Below, piece after piece: positions 44,783 to 53,255 of a stretch of DNA of 64,000 nucleotides. Each line of letters starts with the position of its first letter. Within the stretch, counting starts at the first letter, position 1. Where the stretch lies: contig CAZYBE010000006.1 of assembly GCA_964645765.1 (NCBI GenBank), forward strand, positions 1 to 64,000. The letters run 5' to 3'. This DNA is from CAZGMN01 sp964645765. GTDB taxonomy: Bacteria; Acidobacteriota; Aminicenantia; Aminicenantales; Aminicenantaceae. The notes beneath the pieces were generated by a model. It had not been told where the DNA came from and made no database searches. It saw only the letters and a program-made list of their open reading frames with translations. The translations under genes were made by a program, and so were the position numbers.

Positions 44783-46075
44783 ATGTCTTTTAACGAAATG
44801 AGCAGCGCAAAGAGGCTTACAATCGAGATCATGGCCGTAGGCTCAGAGCTCCTTACCCCCCACTATCAGGATACAAATTCCCTCTACCTGACAGAACGCT
44901 TGAATGAGCTCGGGATGGAGGTTTCTTATAAAACGATTGTCAGCGATAACTGGGATGAGCTTCTCCTCTGTATCAACCAAGCTTTCGCAAGGGCAAATCT
45001 GATTATCGCTATCGGCGGCTTGGGGCCGACAAGAGATGACCGAACCCGAGAAGCCTTCGCTTCAGCTTTGACACGGAAGCTTATTTTTAAAGAGGAGCTT
45101 CTGCGGAAAATCGAGGACAGGTTTAAGCGAAGAGGACTTTCGATGCCCGCAGTGAACAAGAAGCAGGCCTATATCATCGACGGCGCAGAAGCTTTGGAGA
45201 ACAGAAACGGCACAGCCCCTGGCCTCTGGCTCGACACAGGAAGGAATAAAATCGTCCTTCTGCCCGGGCCCCCTTCTGAGCTCAAGCCCATGTTTGATTC
45301 CTCGGTGTGGCCTCGCCTCCAAAAATTCAGGGCAGGCTATGCAGTCCGCAAGGTCTTGAAAATCACCGGCCTGACAGAATCGGTGGTGGAAACTCTCATC
45401 TCAGATATCTATCCTAAAGATTCTGACCTGAATGTCACCACCCTCGCCTATCCAGGCCTGATAGAACTTCATGTCGCAGCTCATTCCAGAGTGAGTCAGC
45501 GCCAGGCAGAGGCAAAAGTAAAAAATCTAGCAAAAAAATTTCTGGCGAGACTCAAAGAAAATGTCTTTTCTGAGACTGGCGAGGAGCTTGAAGAAGTTGT
45601 GGGAAAGCTCCTGAGAAACAAGAAAAAAACCCTGGCCGTGGCCGAGTCCTGCACTGGCGGCTTCCTCGGCCACCGCATCACCAATGTCCCAGGGAGCTCA
45701 GATTATTTTCTGATGAGCGTTGTGGCCTACAGCAATGAAGCGAAAATGAACATGCTCGGAGTTCCCTCGGACTTGCTCAAGAAACACGGCGCAGTCAGCT
45801 CTCAAGTTGCCAAAGCCATGGCTGAAGGTGTCAGAGAAAAAGCCCGGTCAAGGTTTAGCCTGGCTGTAACCGGAATAGCAGGCCCGACGGGCGGAACTCC
45901 AGAAAAGCCGGTAGGACTGGTCTACATTGGTCTGGCTTGGGATAAGGGTTTAGAAGTATCAAAAAATCTTTTTTTAGGGAAAAGGGAGGCTATAAAATTC
46001 CAGTCCAGTCAAAAAGCCCTGAATATGCTGCGCTGCCATCTTCTCAGAAATCGCAAAAAAAGAAAAGGAGCCTGA
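44783..46075 (+). CDS. cinA: CinA: NMN deamidase with MoCF-like domain
   Basis: This 430-aa protein has an N-terminal MoCF/COG1058 domain (EIMAVGSELLTP, IIAIGGLGPTRDDRTREA) and a C-terminal PncC-type nicotinamide mononucleotide amidohydrolase domain from about residue 270 (VAESCTGGFLGHRI, SVVAYSNEAK, GIAGPTGGTPEKPVG). The enzyme recycles NMN to NaMN; the N-terminal domain has ADP-ribose pyrophosphatase activity in characterised members. The start is five bases after pgpA with a distant GAGGG. It links to the nicotinamidase and macro-domain genes near 57 kb by theme only. Confidence 0.9.
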   Translation: MSFNEMSSAKRLTIEIMAVGSELLTPHYQDTNSLYLTERLNELGMEVSYKTIVSDNWDELLLCINQAFARANLIIAIGGLGPTRDDRTREAFASALTRKLIFKEELLRKIEDRFKRRGLSMPAVNKKQAYIIDGAEALENRNGTAPGLWLDTGRNKIVLLPGPPSELKPMFDSSVWPRLQKFRAGYAVRKVLKITGLTESVVETLISDIYPKDSDLNVTTLAYPGLIELHVAAHSRVSQRQAEAKVKNLAKKFLARLKENVFSETGEELEEVVGKLLRNKKKTLAVAESCTGGFLGHRITNVPGSSDYFLMSVVAYSNEAKMNMLGVPSDLLKKHGAVSSQVAKAMAEGVREKARSRFSLAVTGIAGPTGGTPEKPVGLVYIGLAWDKGLEVSKNLFLGKREAIKFQSSQKALNMLRCHLLRNRKKRKGA

Positions 46076-46076
46076 T

Positions 46077-46634
46077 TTGAGAACATTCATCGCCATTGAC
46101 CTTGACCCTGAGATAAAGAAGACTCTCATTCAACTCATCAAAGAGCTGGATATAGGAAATAGGAGCATAAAGTGGGTCACTGAGCAGGGAATGCATCTCA
46201 CTCTGAAATTCCTGGGTGAAATCGGCAGAGAGAAAATTGCGGGCATAGAAGATGTCCTAAGAAGAATCTCGGAAAAATACAATCCTTTCTTCCTGAAATT
46301 CAAAGGAACCGGCTATTTCCCTCCTGGCAAGAAAGCTCCGAGGGTCCTCTGGGTTGGCATCGAGGAGGAGGAGTCTCTCGAAACACTTCAACGCGAGCTT
46401 GAAGCAGAGCTTGAAAAACTGGGTTTTCCAAAAGAGGAACGAAGATTTCACCCCCATCTGACGCTGGGAAGAGTCAAAGACCCATCAGGTCTCGGACAAA
46501 CGCTTTCTCTGCTTGAAAAATGCAAGGACCAAACTTTCGGGGAAATGAAAGTGGAGAAAATCACTTTCCTCGAGAGCACTCTCCGTCCGACTGGCGCTGA
46601 ATATTCCATTCTTTCTGAATTCAGACTTCGATGA
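46077..46634 (+). CDS. thpR: RNA 2',3'-cyclic phosphodiesterase (ThpR/LigT family)
   Basis: This 185-aa 2H-phosphoesterase has its two H-x-T/S motifs as HLTLKFLGE (near residue 41) and HLTLGRVKD (near 126). Known members hydrolyse 2',3'-cyclic phosphate at RNA ends. The start is TTG at 46077 with AAGGAG about seven bases upstream, one base after the cinA stop. The stop overlaps the plsY start (ATGA). Confidence 0.88.
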   Translation: MRTFIAIDLDPEIKKTLIQLIKELDIGNRSIKWVTEQGMHLTLKFLGEIGREKIAGIEDVLRRISEKYNPFFLKFKGTGYFPPGKKAPRVLWVGIEEEESLETLQRELEAELEKLGFPKEERRFHPHLTLGRVKDPSGLGQTLSLLEKCKDQTFGEMKVEKITFLESTLRPTGAEYSILSEFRLR

Positions 46635-47218
46635 AAATACCTTTTGCCGTCTTATCTTATCTTTTCGGTTCAATCCCATCCGGCTATATCATCTTTTATC
46701 TCAGCGAAAAAAAGGATATCAGAAACTTCGGCAGTCAGGCAACAGGAGCGACAAATGTCCTCCGCCTTAAAGGATGGAAATTTGCTATCCCAATCCTTGC
46801 CATGGATTTTCTCAAGGGATTTCTTCCCGCCTTCTTGGCTTTGAAAATCTTCGAAGACAGAACATTTGCTCTTATCTGCGCCTTCTTAGCTGTTTTAGGC
46901 CACTGTTTCCCGGTCTATATCAGATTTAAAGGAGGGAAAGGGATAGCAACGGCCTTCGGCGCCTACTCGATCCTGGCTTTTAAGCCTTTCCTCTTCACAG
47001 TGGCCATTTTTGCTGCTGCGACCGTAACCAGCCGCTATGTTTCCCTTGGCTCTCTTCTGGCTGCTTTGAGCTATCCTCTCTTTATCCTTCTCTTTAACAA
47101 GGAAATCGAGATTGCCTGCATGGCTTTTGCCCTTTTCATTCTAATTGCCTTCATGCACCGGGATAACATAAAAAGGCTTGTCAAAGGCAAGGAAAGGAAA
47201 TTAGGGGAAAAAATATGA
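46631..47218 (+). CDS. plsY: Glycerol-3-phosphate acyltransferase PlsY, copy 1
   Basis: This 195-aa inner-membrane enzyme transfers acyl groups from acyl-phosphate to glycerol-3-phosphate. The family motifs are SYLFGSIPSGYI, GSQATGATNVLR (normally GSGNxGATN, here QA instead of GN) and RFKGGKGIATAFG. Five membrane helices fit the family. The stop overlaps gpsA, which makes its substrate. A diverged paralogue is encoded at 62612-63202. Confidence 0.92.
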   Translation: MKIPFAVLSYLFGSIPSGYIIFYLSEKKDIRNFGSQATGATNVLRLKGWKFAIPILAMDFLKGFLPAFLALKIFEDRTFALICAFLAVLGHCFPVYIRFKGGKGIATAFGAYSILAFKPFLFTVAIFAAATVTSRYVSLGSLLAALSYPLFILLFNKEIEIACMAFALFILIAFMHRDNIKRLVKGKERKLGEKI

Positions 47219-48240
47219 TGAAAGCCGCTGTCATCGGTGGTGGAACCTGGGGAAGCGCCTTTGCCCTTCACCTTGGCCGGCTGAAGATCAAAGCTCAGCT
47301 CTGGATAAGAGAGCAAGATGTCTATGAAGGAGCGCTGCGCTATAAAGAAAACATGACTTTTCTGCCCGGACATATCTTTCCTCCTGACGTCTCTTTTTTT
47401 AATGACCTGAAAGATGCAGTCGCCTCATCCCAGATTGTTTTTATTGCTGTTCCCTCCAAATTCTGCCGCCGGGTTTATGAGCAGCTCGCTCCCCATCTTT
47501 CCTCGGACCAGATCATCGTTAGCCTGACAAAAGGGATTGAAGAGGGGTCTCTAAAAAGGATGAGCGAGGTGATGAGAGAGGTCTTCACACCTTTCTTCAA
47601 GCCGCGGATAGCCGTCCTCTCTGGGCCAAGCTTTGCCAAGGAAGTTGCGGAATGCCATCCCACTGTGGTCGTTCTGGCTTCAAAAAACCAGAAGCTGGCT
47701 AAAAAAGTTCAGCAGCTTATCTCCTGCCTCACCTTCCGCACCTACACTTCAGATGATATAATCGGAGTCGAGCTTGCAGGAGCTGTGAAGAATGTTATTG
47801 CCATTGCTGCTGGAATATCAGATTCTCTTGAGTTCGGCAGCAATTCGATTGCAGCTTTGGTGACAAGGGGGATAGCGGAAATGACAAGATTGGGAGTCAA
47901 GTTAGGGGCGAGGATGGAGACCTTCGCCGGTCTGGCTGGCATCGGAGACCTTGTCCTCACCTGCACCGGAAAATTGAGCCGGAACCATCATGTCGGCTAC
48001 GAGCTGGGAATAGGAAAATCTCTAAACGAGATAGTCTCGGCGATGAAAATGATAGCCGAGGGAATCACCACGACTCTCTCTGTGCACCAGCTGGCAAGAA
48101 GAGAGAAGGTGGAAATGCCTATCTGCGAACAGGTTTATCAGGTGCTCCACAAGAATAAGCCGCCAAAGGCAGCCCTTCAAGACCTTATGGCCAGAAAACT
48201 TAAAAGCGAGTTTAGGCAAAAAAAGGAGAAGAAAAAATGA
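47215..48240 (+). CDS. gpsA: Glycerol-3-phosphate dehydrogenase [NAD(P)+]
   Basis: This 341-aa cytoplasmic enzyme makes sn-glycerol-3-phosphate from DHAP. The N-terminal GGGTWGSAFA motif binds NAD(P); IAVPSKFCR, LTKGIE, LSGPSFAKEVA, ELAGAVKNVIAIAAG (catalytic Lys) and GLAGIGDLVLTCTG are all typical. ATGATG leaves two possible starts (47215 or 47218). It overlaps plsY upstream and the TPR lipoprotein downstream by four bases. Confidence 0.94.
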   Translation: MMKAAVIGGGTWGSAFALHLGRLKIKAQLWIREQDVYEGALRYKENMTFLPGHIFPPDVSFFNDLKDAVASSQIVFIAVPSKFCRRVYEQLAPHLSSDQIIVSLTKGIEEGSLKRMSEVMREVFTPFFKPRIAVLSGPSFAKEVAECHPTVVVLASKNQKLAKKVQQLISCLTFRTYTSDDIIGVELAGAVKNVIAIAAGISDSLEFGSNSIAALVTRGIAEMTRLGVKLGARMETFAGLAGIGDLVLTCTGKLSRNHHVGYELGIGKSLNEIVSAMKMIAEGITTTLSVHQLARREKVEMPICEQVYQVLHKNKPPKAALQDLMARKLKSEFRQKKEKKK

Positions 48241-49001
48241 AGCCAAAATTCATTTTCATTTTATTTATCTCTTTGAATATGATTCTTTGTGCATCGCCAC
48301 AGAAAAAAATCGAGAAGGCGAGGACGAAAGACCCTCAATACCAGTACAACATGGGCCTATTCTATCTCAACAGCGGAAATGTCGATGAAGCGATTAAATA
48401 CCTTAACACCGCCCTTTCTCTCAATCCCCGCTATGATGTTGCTCTGTACTCTCTTGGTCTGGCCTACTCGATGAAAGGAAACGTTGAGGAAGCCATAAAA
48501 AAATATCAGGCCTGCCTGAAGATCAATCCAAATTTAGCCGATGCCCACAACCTTCTCGGAACAGCCTACGAGGAGAGGGGTCTTCTTGATAAAGCTGAGC
48601 AGGAGTTCAGGATAGCGATCGCAGATACAAACTATAGATCGAAGGAGCTCTCCTACTATAATCTGGCAAAATTATACATAGCAAAAAATAAGCCTGACGA
48701 AGCCTTGTTGTATGCTGATAAATCCATCGAAATAAAAAATAACTTTCCCATGGGTTATAACCTGAAGGGAATGATATTAGAAAAATTGTCGAGATACAAA
48801 GAGGCGATTGAGAGCTACGAGAAAGCTCTTGTTTATCTTGCCAAAGATAAAGATGTCGATATTAGCTACAACCTCGCGGTTGCTTATTTCAAAAACGATG
48901 AGCTCAGCAAAGCCAAAGCGATTTTCATGAGTATTTACCCCCGCGTCACGGACATTGAGATGAAGAAGAAAATTGACGAATATTTGAAGATGATTAAATA
49001 A
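48237..49001 (+). CDS. TPR-repeat lipoprotein (PilF/PilW-like)
   Basis: This 254-aa protein has a lipoprotein signal (LNMILC, Cys18) followed by about six tetratricopeptide repeats (QYQYNMGLFYLNSGNVDEAI, VALYSLGLAYSMKGNVEEAI and so on). Size and layout resemble type IV pilus pilotins such as PilF, but no pilus genes are nearby, so the role is open. It ends the rimO operon. Only four bases separate it from the convergent ahcY gene. Confidence 0.75.
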   Translation: MKPKFIFILFISLNMILCASPQKKIEKARTKDPQYQYNMGLFYLNSGNVDEAIKYLNTALSLNPRYDVALYSLGLAYSMKGNVEEAIKKYQACLKINPNLADAHNLLGTAYEERGLLDKAEQEFRIAIADTNYRSKELSYYNLAKLYIAKNKPDEALLYADKSIEIKNNFPMGYNLKGMILEKLSRYKEAIESYEKALVYLAKDKDVDISYNLAVAYFKNDELSKAKAIFMSIYPRVTDIEMKKKIDEYLKMIK

Positions 49002-49005
49002 TCTT

Positions 49006-50262
49006 TTATGTTCCTTCCTGCCAACTCGAAAGATACTTTCTCTGCTCTGACGTTAGGCGGTTTATTCTTACCCCAAGGCTTCTCAACTTCATGCGGGCAA
49101 CTTCTCTATCTATTTTAGCCGGAACAGGGTAGACCTTCTTCTGCAGAGTTAGCCCTTTTTTATATAGGTATAAAACACAGAGCGCCTGATTCGAAAAGCT
49201 CATGTCCATCACTGTGGCCGGATGCCCTTCAGCCGCGGCAAGGTTGACGAGCCGTCCCTCAGCTAGAAGACAGATCTTTCTTCCATTCTCTAAAGTGTAT
49301 TCTTCGACAAAATCCCTTATAAGCCTCTTACTCTTGGCAATCTGCCCCAAAGCCTGGATGTCAACCTCGACATTGAAGTGGCCGGAGTTGGCCACGATGG
49401 CGCCGTCTTTCATCCTCAAGAAATGATTGAGGGTGATAACACCTTTATTCCCGGTGGTTGTGACAAAGACATCGCCAATCTTTGCCGCTTCCGCGAAAGG
49501 CATCACTTGAAAGCCGTCCATAAAAGCTTCCAGGGCCCGCAGAGGGTTGACCTCGCAGATAATGACTTTGGCTCCAGCGCCGGAGGCTCTCATGGCAATT
49601 CCCCGGCCGCACCAGCCGTAGCCAGCGATAACAAAATTTAATCCGGCCAGAAGAATATTCGTCGCCCGAAGAATCCCGTCGATCGTGCTCTGTCCCGTTC
49701 CATAGCGGTTGTCAAAAAGATGCTTGGTGTCGGCGTCATTGACGGCGATAATCGGGTAATGGAGGACTTTATTCTTGGCCATGCTCCTGAGTCGAACGAC
49801 ACCTGTCGTTGTCTCTTCGGTGCCGCCGATGACATTGACCAGAAGGTCTTTCTTTTGCGAGTGCAGGGTCGAGACAAGGTCAGCTCCATCGTCCATTGTG
49901 ATTTGGGGTTTATGGTCGAGGGCTTGATTGATATGCCGGTAATAGGTGTTGTTATCCTCTCCCTTTATGGCAAAAACAGGAATGTCATGATACTTCACCA
50001 GGGCAGCCGCGACCTCATCCTGGGTGCTCAAGGGGTTGGAGGCAGTCAAAGCTATCTCCGCTCCTCCCTGCCTCAAGACTCTCATCAGGTTTCCCGTTTC
50101 GCTGGTCACGTGCAGACAGGCAGAGAGCCTTGCTCCCATGAGAGGCTTTTCCTTGGCAAACCTCTCCTTTATCGAATTAAGGACAGGCATGTATTTTGCG
50201 GCCCATTCCATTTTGAGTTTTCCCTTCTCGGCCAGCGATAGATTTTTTACGTCATATTCCAT
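49006..50262 (-). CDS. ahcY: Adenosylhomocysteinase
   Basis: This 418-aa cytoplasmic NAD-dependent enzyme splits S-adenosylhomocysteine to adenosine and homocysteine. GARLSACLHVTSETGNL, ASNPLSTQDEVAAAL, DDGADLV, NDADTKHLFDNRYGTGQS and the NAD-binding GYGWCGRGIAMRASG are hallmark segments. GAGGAG lies before the ATG. It follows metK by 30 bases, so the two form a methyl-cycle operon supplying and recycling SAM. Confidence 0.95.
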   Translation of the reverse strand: MEYDVKNLSLAEKGKLKMEWAAKYMPVLNSIKERFAKEKPLMGARLSACLHVTSETGNLMRVLRQGGAEIALTASNPLSTQDEVAAALVKYHDIPVFAIKGEDNNTYYRHINQALDHKPQITMDDGADLVSTLHSQKKDLLVNVIGGTEETTTGVVRLRSMAKNKVLHYPIIAVNDADTKHLFDNRYGTGQSTIDGILRATNILLAGLNFVIAGYGWCGRGIAMRASGAGAKVIICEVNPLRALEAFMDGFQVMPFAEAAKIGDVFVTTTGNKGVITLNHFLRMKDGAIVANSGHFNVEVDIQALGQIAKSKRLIRDFVEEYTLENGRKICLLAEGRLVNLAAAEGHPATVMDMSFSNQALCVLYLYKKGLTLQKKVYPVPAKIDREVARMKLRSLGVRINRLTSEQRKYLSSWQEGT

Positions 50263-50292
50263 GCCTTTCTCCTCTTCTATTTTTCGCCGCTC

Positions 50293-51459
50293 TTATAACC
50301 CTGCCTCTCTCCTCAACGCTTCGACTTTATCGAGCTTTTCCCAGGTGAACTCTTCTTCATTGCGGCCAAAATGTCCGTAGCAGGCTGTCTTTCTATAGAT
50401 CGGGCGAAGCAAATTCAAGTTCTTAATCATTCCTTTTGGAGTAAGGTCGAAATGGGCAAGCATCAATTCTTTCATTTTATCCTTCGAGACCTTTGAAGTT
50501 CCGAAAGAGTTGACCATGATTGAGACTGGATGGGCGACCCCAATGGCATAAGCAATCTGGACTTCCAATTTATCAGCAAAGCCGGCGGCAACCATGTTCT
50601 TAGCTATGTAGCGGGACATATAAGAGGCCGAGCGGTCGACTTTGGAAGGGTCTTTTCCTGAAAAACAGCCGCCTCCATGGTGGCCGATTCCACCATAAGT
50701 ATCGACAATAATCTTGCGTCCAGTCACTCCTGTATCGGCCAAAGGGCCTCCTTGCTCAAAACGGCCTGTTTCATTGATATAAATTTTTGTATTCTTATCA
50801 AGCAATTGAGGAGGGATGACCTCCCTTATGACCAGGCGCTTGATGTCTTCTCTTAAATCATTCATCTTGATACTCTGGTCATGCTGGGCAGCGATGACAA
50901 TGGACTCAGCCCTTATGGGCCTGTCCCCTTCATATTCGAGCGTAACCTGCGACTTTCCATCAGGCCTCAAATAGTTCAAAATTTTTTCTCTGCGAACCCG
51001 GTTTAGCCTTCTCACCAATTTATGAGCAAGCATGATTGGCATCGGCATGAGCTCTTCTGTCTCTCGGCAAGCATAGCCGAACATCACGCCCTGGTCTCCT
51101 GCTCCCTGTTCACGGTCCGCTGTCTCATCGACACCCAGGGCTATATCAGGAGACTGTTCATGGATGGAAGAGATCACACAGCATGTCTGATAGTCAAAAC
51201 CATAATCAGCTCTTATGTATCCGATATCCCTGACCGTTTCTCTGACGACTTTCTGAAATTCACAATAGCCTTGACTTGTTATCTCTCCAGCAATAAAAAC
51301 AAGGCCTGTGGTTGCCAAAGTCTCACAAGCCACGCGGCTTCTTGGGTCCTGGCGGATGAGATCATCCAGGATGGCGTCCGAAATCTGGTCGCAAATCTTA
51401 TCCGGATGGCCTTCTGATACTGATTCGGATGTGAATAAATATCTTTCTGCTTTGCTCAC
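50293..51459 (-). CDS. metK: S-adenosylmethionine synthase
   Basis: This 388-aa enzyme makes SAM from methionine and ATP. LFTSESVSEGHPDKICDQISDAILD, GEITSQGY, GDQGVMFGYA and GGCFSGKDPSKVDRSA are family signatures. The frame is open to 51534, but the GTG at 51459 has AGGAGG six bases upstream and begins just before the conserved region, so it is preferred. First gene of the metK-ahcY operon. No SAM riboswitch is visible in the short leader. Confidence 0.95.
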   Translation of the reverse strand: MSKAERYLFTSESVSEGHPDKICDQISDAILDDLIRQDPRSRVACETLATTGLVFIAGEITSQGYCEFQKVVRETVRDIGYIRADYGFDYQTCCVISSIHEQSPDIALGVDETADREQGAGDQGVMFGYACRETEELMPMPIMLAHKLVRRLNRVRREKILNYLRPDGKSQVTLEYEGDRPIRAESIVIAAQHDQSIKMNDLREDIKRLVIREVIPPQLLDKNTKIYINETGRFEQGGPLADTGVTGRKIIVDTYGGIGHHGGGCFSGKDPSKVDRSASYMSRYIAKNMVAAGFADKLEVQIAYAIGVAHPVSIMVNSFGTSKVSKDKMKELMLAHFDLTPKGMIKNLNLLRPIYRKTACYGHFGRNEEEFTWEKLDKVEALRREAGL

Positions 51460-51505
51460 CTCTAACCTCCTCAAACCTATAGGACCTTCAAGATGAATAG
51501 CAGAA

Positions 51506-51534
51506 AAATTAGCACAAATGCCGTCGGTTTTCAA
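51506..51534 (-). promoter_or_regulatory. Promoter of metK-ahcY
   Basis: On the minus strand TTGAAA (51534-51529), 17-base spacer and TAATTT (51511-51506) lie about 46 bases before the GTG start. Confidence 0.5.
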
Positions 51535-51636
51535 TTAATTTCTTATTCCATAAACATATTTTTTGATAATAATGAATTATCTAGGCTTTTTTGAAAAATA
51601 CCTGGACAATAAAGTTTCTTATTTATCCCGGGCGAA

Positions 51637-51852
51637 GGCTAAGTGGTTCGAAAACCGTTTGAATGGCTCCGGCTAAGTAGCTCGAAAACACGCAGGCTTT
51701 GCCCCAGCGAGGCAAAGCCTGCTCGGTTTCAGGCTTCGCTCTCCTCGACCGGAGGTCGAGGAACCATGCCCGCTCAGCCTTCAAACGGTTTTCGAGCTAC
51801 TTAGCCTCTGCCAGATGGATCAAAAGCCTGCGTGTTTTCGAACCACTTAGCC
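51637..51852. repeat. Nested modular palindromic repeat (outer element)
   Basis: Outer arms GGCTAAGTGGTTCGAAAA (51637) and its exact inverse ending at 51852 define an element whose left tail is CCGTTTGAA and right tail CACGCAGG, as at 7810-7897. A second element (51671-51805) lies inside it in the opposite orientation. The 455-base gap between metK and the first M16 gene is mostly this repeat; no gene is visible in it. Confidence 0.75.
51671..51805. repeat. Inner, inverted copy of the modular repeat
   Basis: Arms GGCTAAGTAGCTCGAAAA (51671) and its exact inverse ending 51805 carry the tails in swapped order relative to the outer copy. It contains a 12-bp stem (51692-51703 with 51711-51722) with loop CCAGCGA, the complement of TCGCTGG, and the module shared with 42581-42625. 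Confidence 0.75.
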
Positions 51853-51914
51853 TGAGCCCCAATTTGAATTTACATTCATTTTTGTGTTATTTTTAAAACC
51901 GGCCCGAATAAGCA

Positions 51915-53255
51915 ATGAGTAGAAGCTTTGAATCAATAAAAAAGACTTCAATCCTCACCCTGTCCTTTTTTCTCCTCGGTATGAATTTCCATGCTTCATC
52001 TCAAGAAAAGAAGCTTTCTTTTCCTATCACCCAATTCGAATTAAAAAACGGGCTCCAGGTTATTCTTGTCGAAGATTATTCCTTGCCTCTTGTCTCAATT
52101 GTCGTTGGCTATGATGTCGGTTCAATCAATGAGCCGCCAGGAAAGACCGGTCTGGCCTATCTGCTCCAGAATATGATGTTCCAGGGCTCGGAGAATGTCG
52201 GCCGGATGCAGCACGTCAGGCTTATCGACAAGGTCGGAGGAATATTGAATGCAACCACAACTGAAGACAAGACAATTTTCTACCAGACTGTGCCATCCAA
52301 CCAACTGGCAAGAGTTCTTTGGCTTGAAGCGGACAGGATGAATTCTCTTGATATCAATCCTCTTAATATTGAACAAGTCAGGGAGGCTCTCATTGAAGAG
52401 AACCGGCACCAGAGAGAAGCCAATTCTTATTTTGAGAGCCTCTTAGCCTTCGATAAACTTCTTTACCCTGACCCCGCCTTCAGCCACCCGATTATCGGCT
52501 ACGAAGCCGATATAAGGAACCTCACAGTTGAGGACATTAAAAATTTCCACCAGACTTTTTACACGACCAATAATGCCGTGCTGGCTATAGCCGGAAATAT
52601 TGATAAACGCAAAACAGAAATAGAAATCCGAAAATATTTTGAAACCATTCCAAGAGGAAAAGACATCTCTCCTCCAGAGTCAAAACCCTTAGAAAAAAAA
52701 GCAGTCATCAAGACATTCGAAGATTCAATGGTTTCATCACCAGGCTTTTATCTCGGCTACGCAATTGCATCTCCCTTGAGCGATGACTTTTACCCTCTGA
52801 CAATTCTCGAATATATTCTTCTCCGGGGCAAAACATCTCGCCTTTATAAAAGACTGATAGAAAGAGAACGAATTGCCTTCAGCCTCAGCGGGGGTATAGA
52901 AAAAAGAAAGAACTTGGCTCGCTTCAAAATATTTGTCATTAACAACAATTGGATGATGGCCGAGGTATGTCAAAAAGCCTTATTCTCAGAATTCAATAAA
53001 ATCAGAATTGACCCGATTTCTGAAGAGGAACTGCTAAAATCCAAGAATCTCTTCAAGATGGATTACCTCCGTCAATTCGAGACTTCCTTGAGCAAAGCTT
53101 TATCCGTCGCCGAGACTTTTCTCGAAAAGAAGAGAGTCGATGACCCGTCGGATGAGTTGGAAAAATATTTGTCTGTGAGTCCTTATATCATCATGAGAGC
53201 TGCCAAAAGATATTTTACCGAAGACAGCATCATACTCAATGTCAAAATAAAATAA
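51915..53255 (+). CDS. M16-family peptidase homologue lacking the zinc motif, subunit 1
   Basis: This 446-aa exported protein (signal peptide about residues 1-29) has the insulinase/M16B fold. It resembles the normally active subunit: VGYDVGSINEPPGKTGLAYLL, then DKVGGILNATTTEDKTIFYQT, EADRM, and RGKTSRLYKRLIERE in the C-terminal half. At the site of H-x-x-E-H it has Y82-L-L-Q85-N86, so both His ligands and the catalytic Glu are replaced. It should not be a zinc protease and may have become a binding or structural protein. Its stop codon shares one base with the next ATG. No ribosome-binding site is obvious. Confidence 0.8.
   Translation: MSRSFESIKKTSILTLSFFLLGMNFHASSQEKKLSFPITQFELKNGLQVILVEDYSLPLVSIVVGYDVGSINEPPGKTGLAYLLQNMMFQGSENVGRMQHVRLIDKVGGILNATTTEDKTIFYQTVPSNQLARVLWLEADRMNSLDINPLNIEQVREALIEENRHQREANSYFESLLAFDKLLYPDPAFSHPIIGYEADIRNLTVEDIKNFHQTFYTTNNAVLAIAGNIDKRKTEIEIRKYFETIPRGKDISPPESKPLEKKAVIKTFEDSMVSSPGFYLGYAIASPLSDDFYPLTILEYILLRGKTSRLYKRLIERERIAFSLSGGIEKRKNLARFKIFVINNNWMMAEVCQKALFSEFNKIRIDPISEEELLKSKNLFKMDYLRQFETSLSKALSVAETFLEKKRVDDPSDELEKYLSVSPYIIMRAAKRYFTEDSIILNVKIK

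Noticed and set aside
51460..51700. SAM riboswitch upstream of metK
   Set aside because: The leader is about 40 bases after the likely promoter and lacks the SAM-I core; the structured region further up is the modular repeat.
51637..51852. CRISPR array or tRNA (GGTTCGAA resembles a T-loop)
   Set aside because: Units are inverted, not direct and evenly spaced, and no cloverleaf can be drawn around GGTTCGAA.
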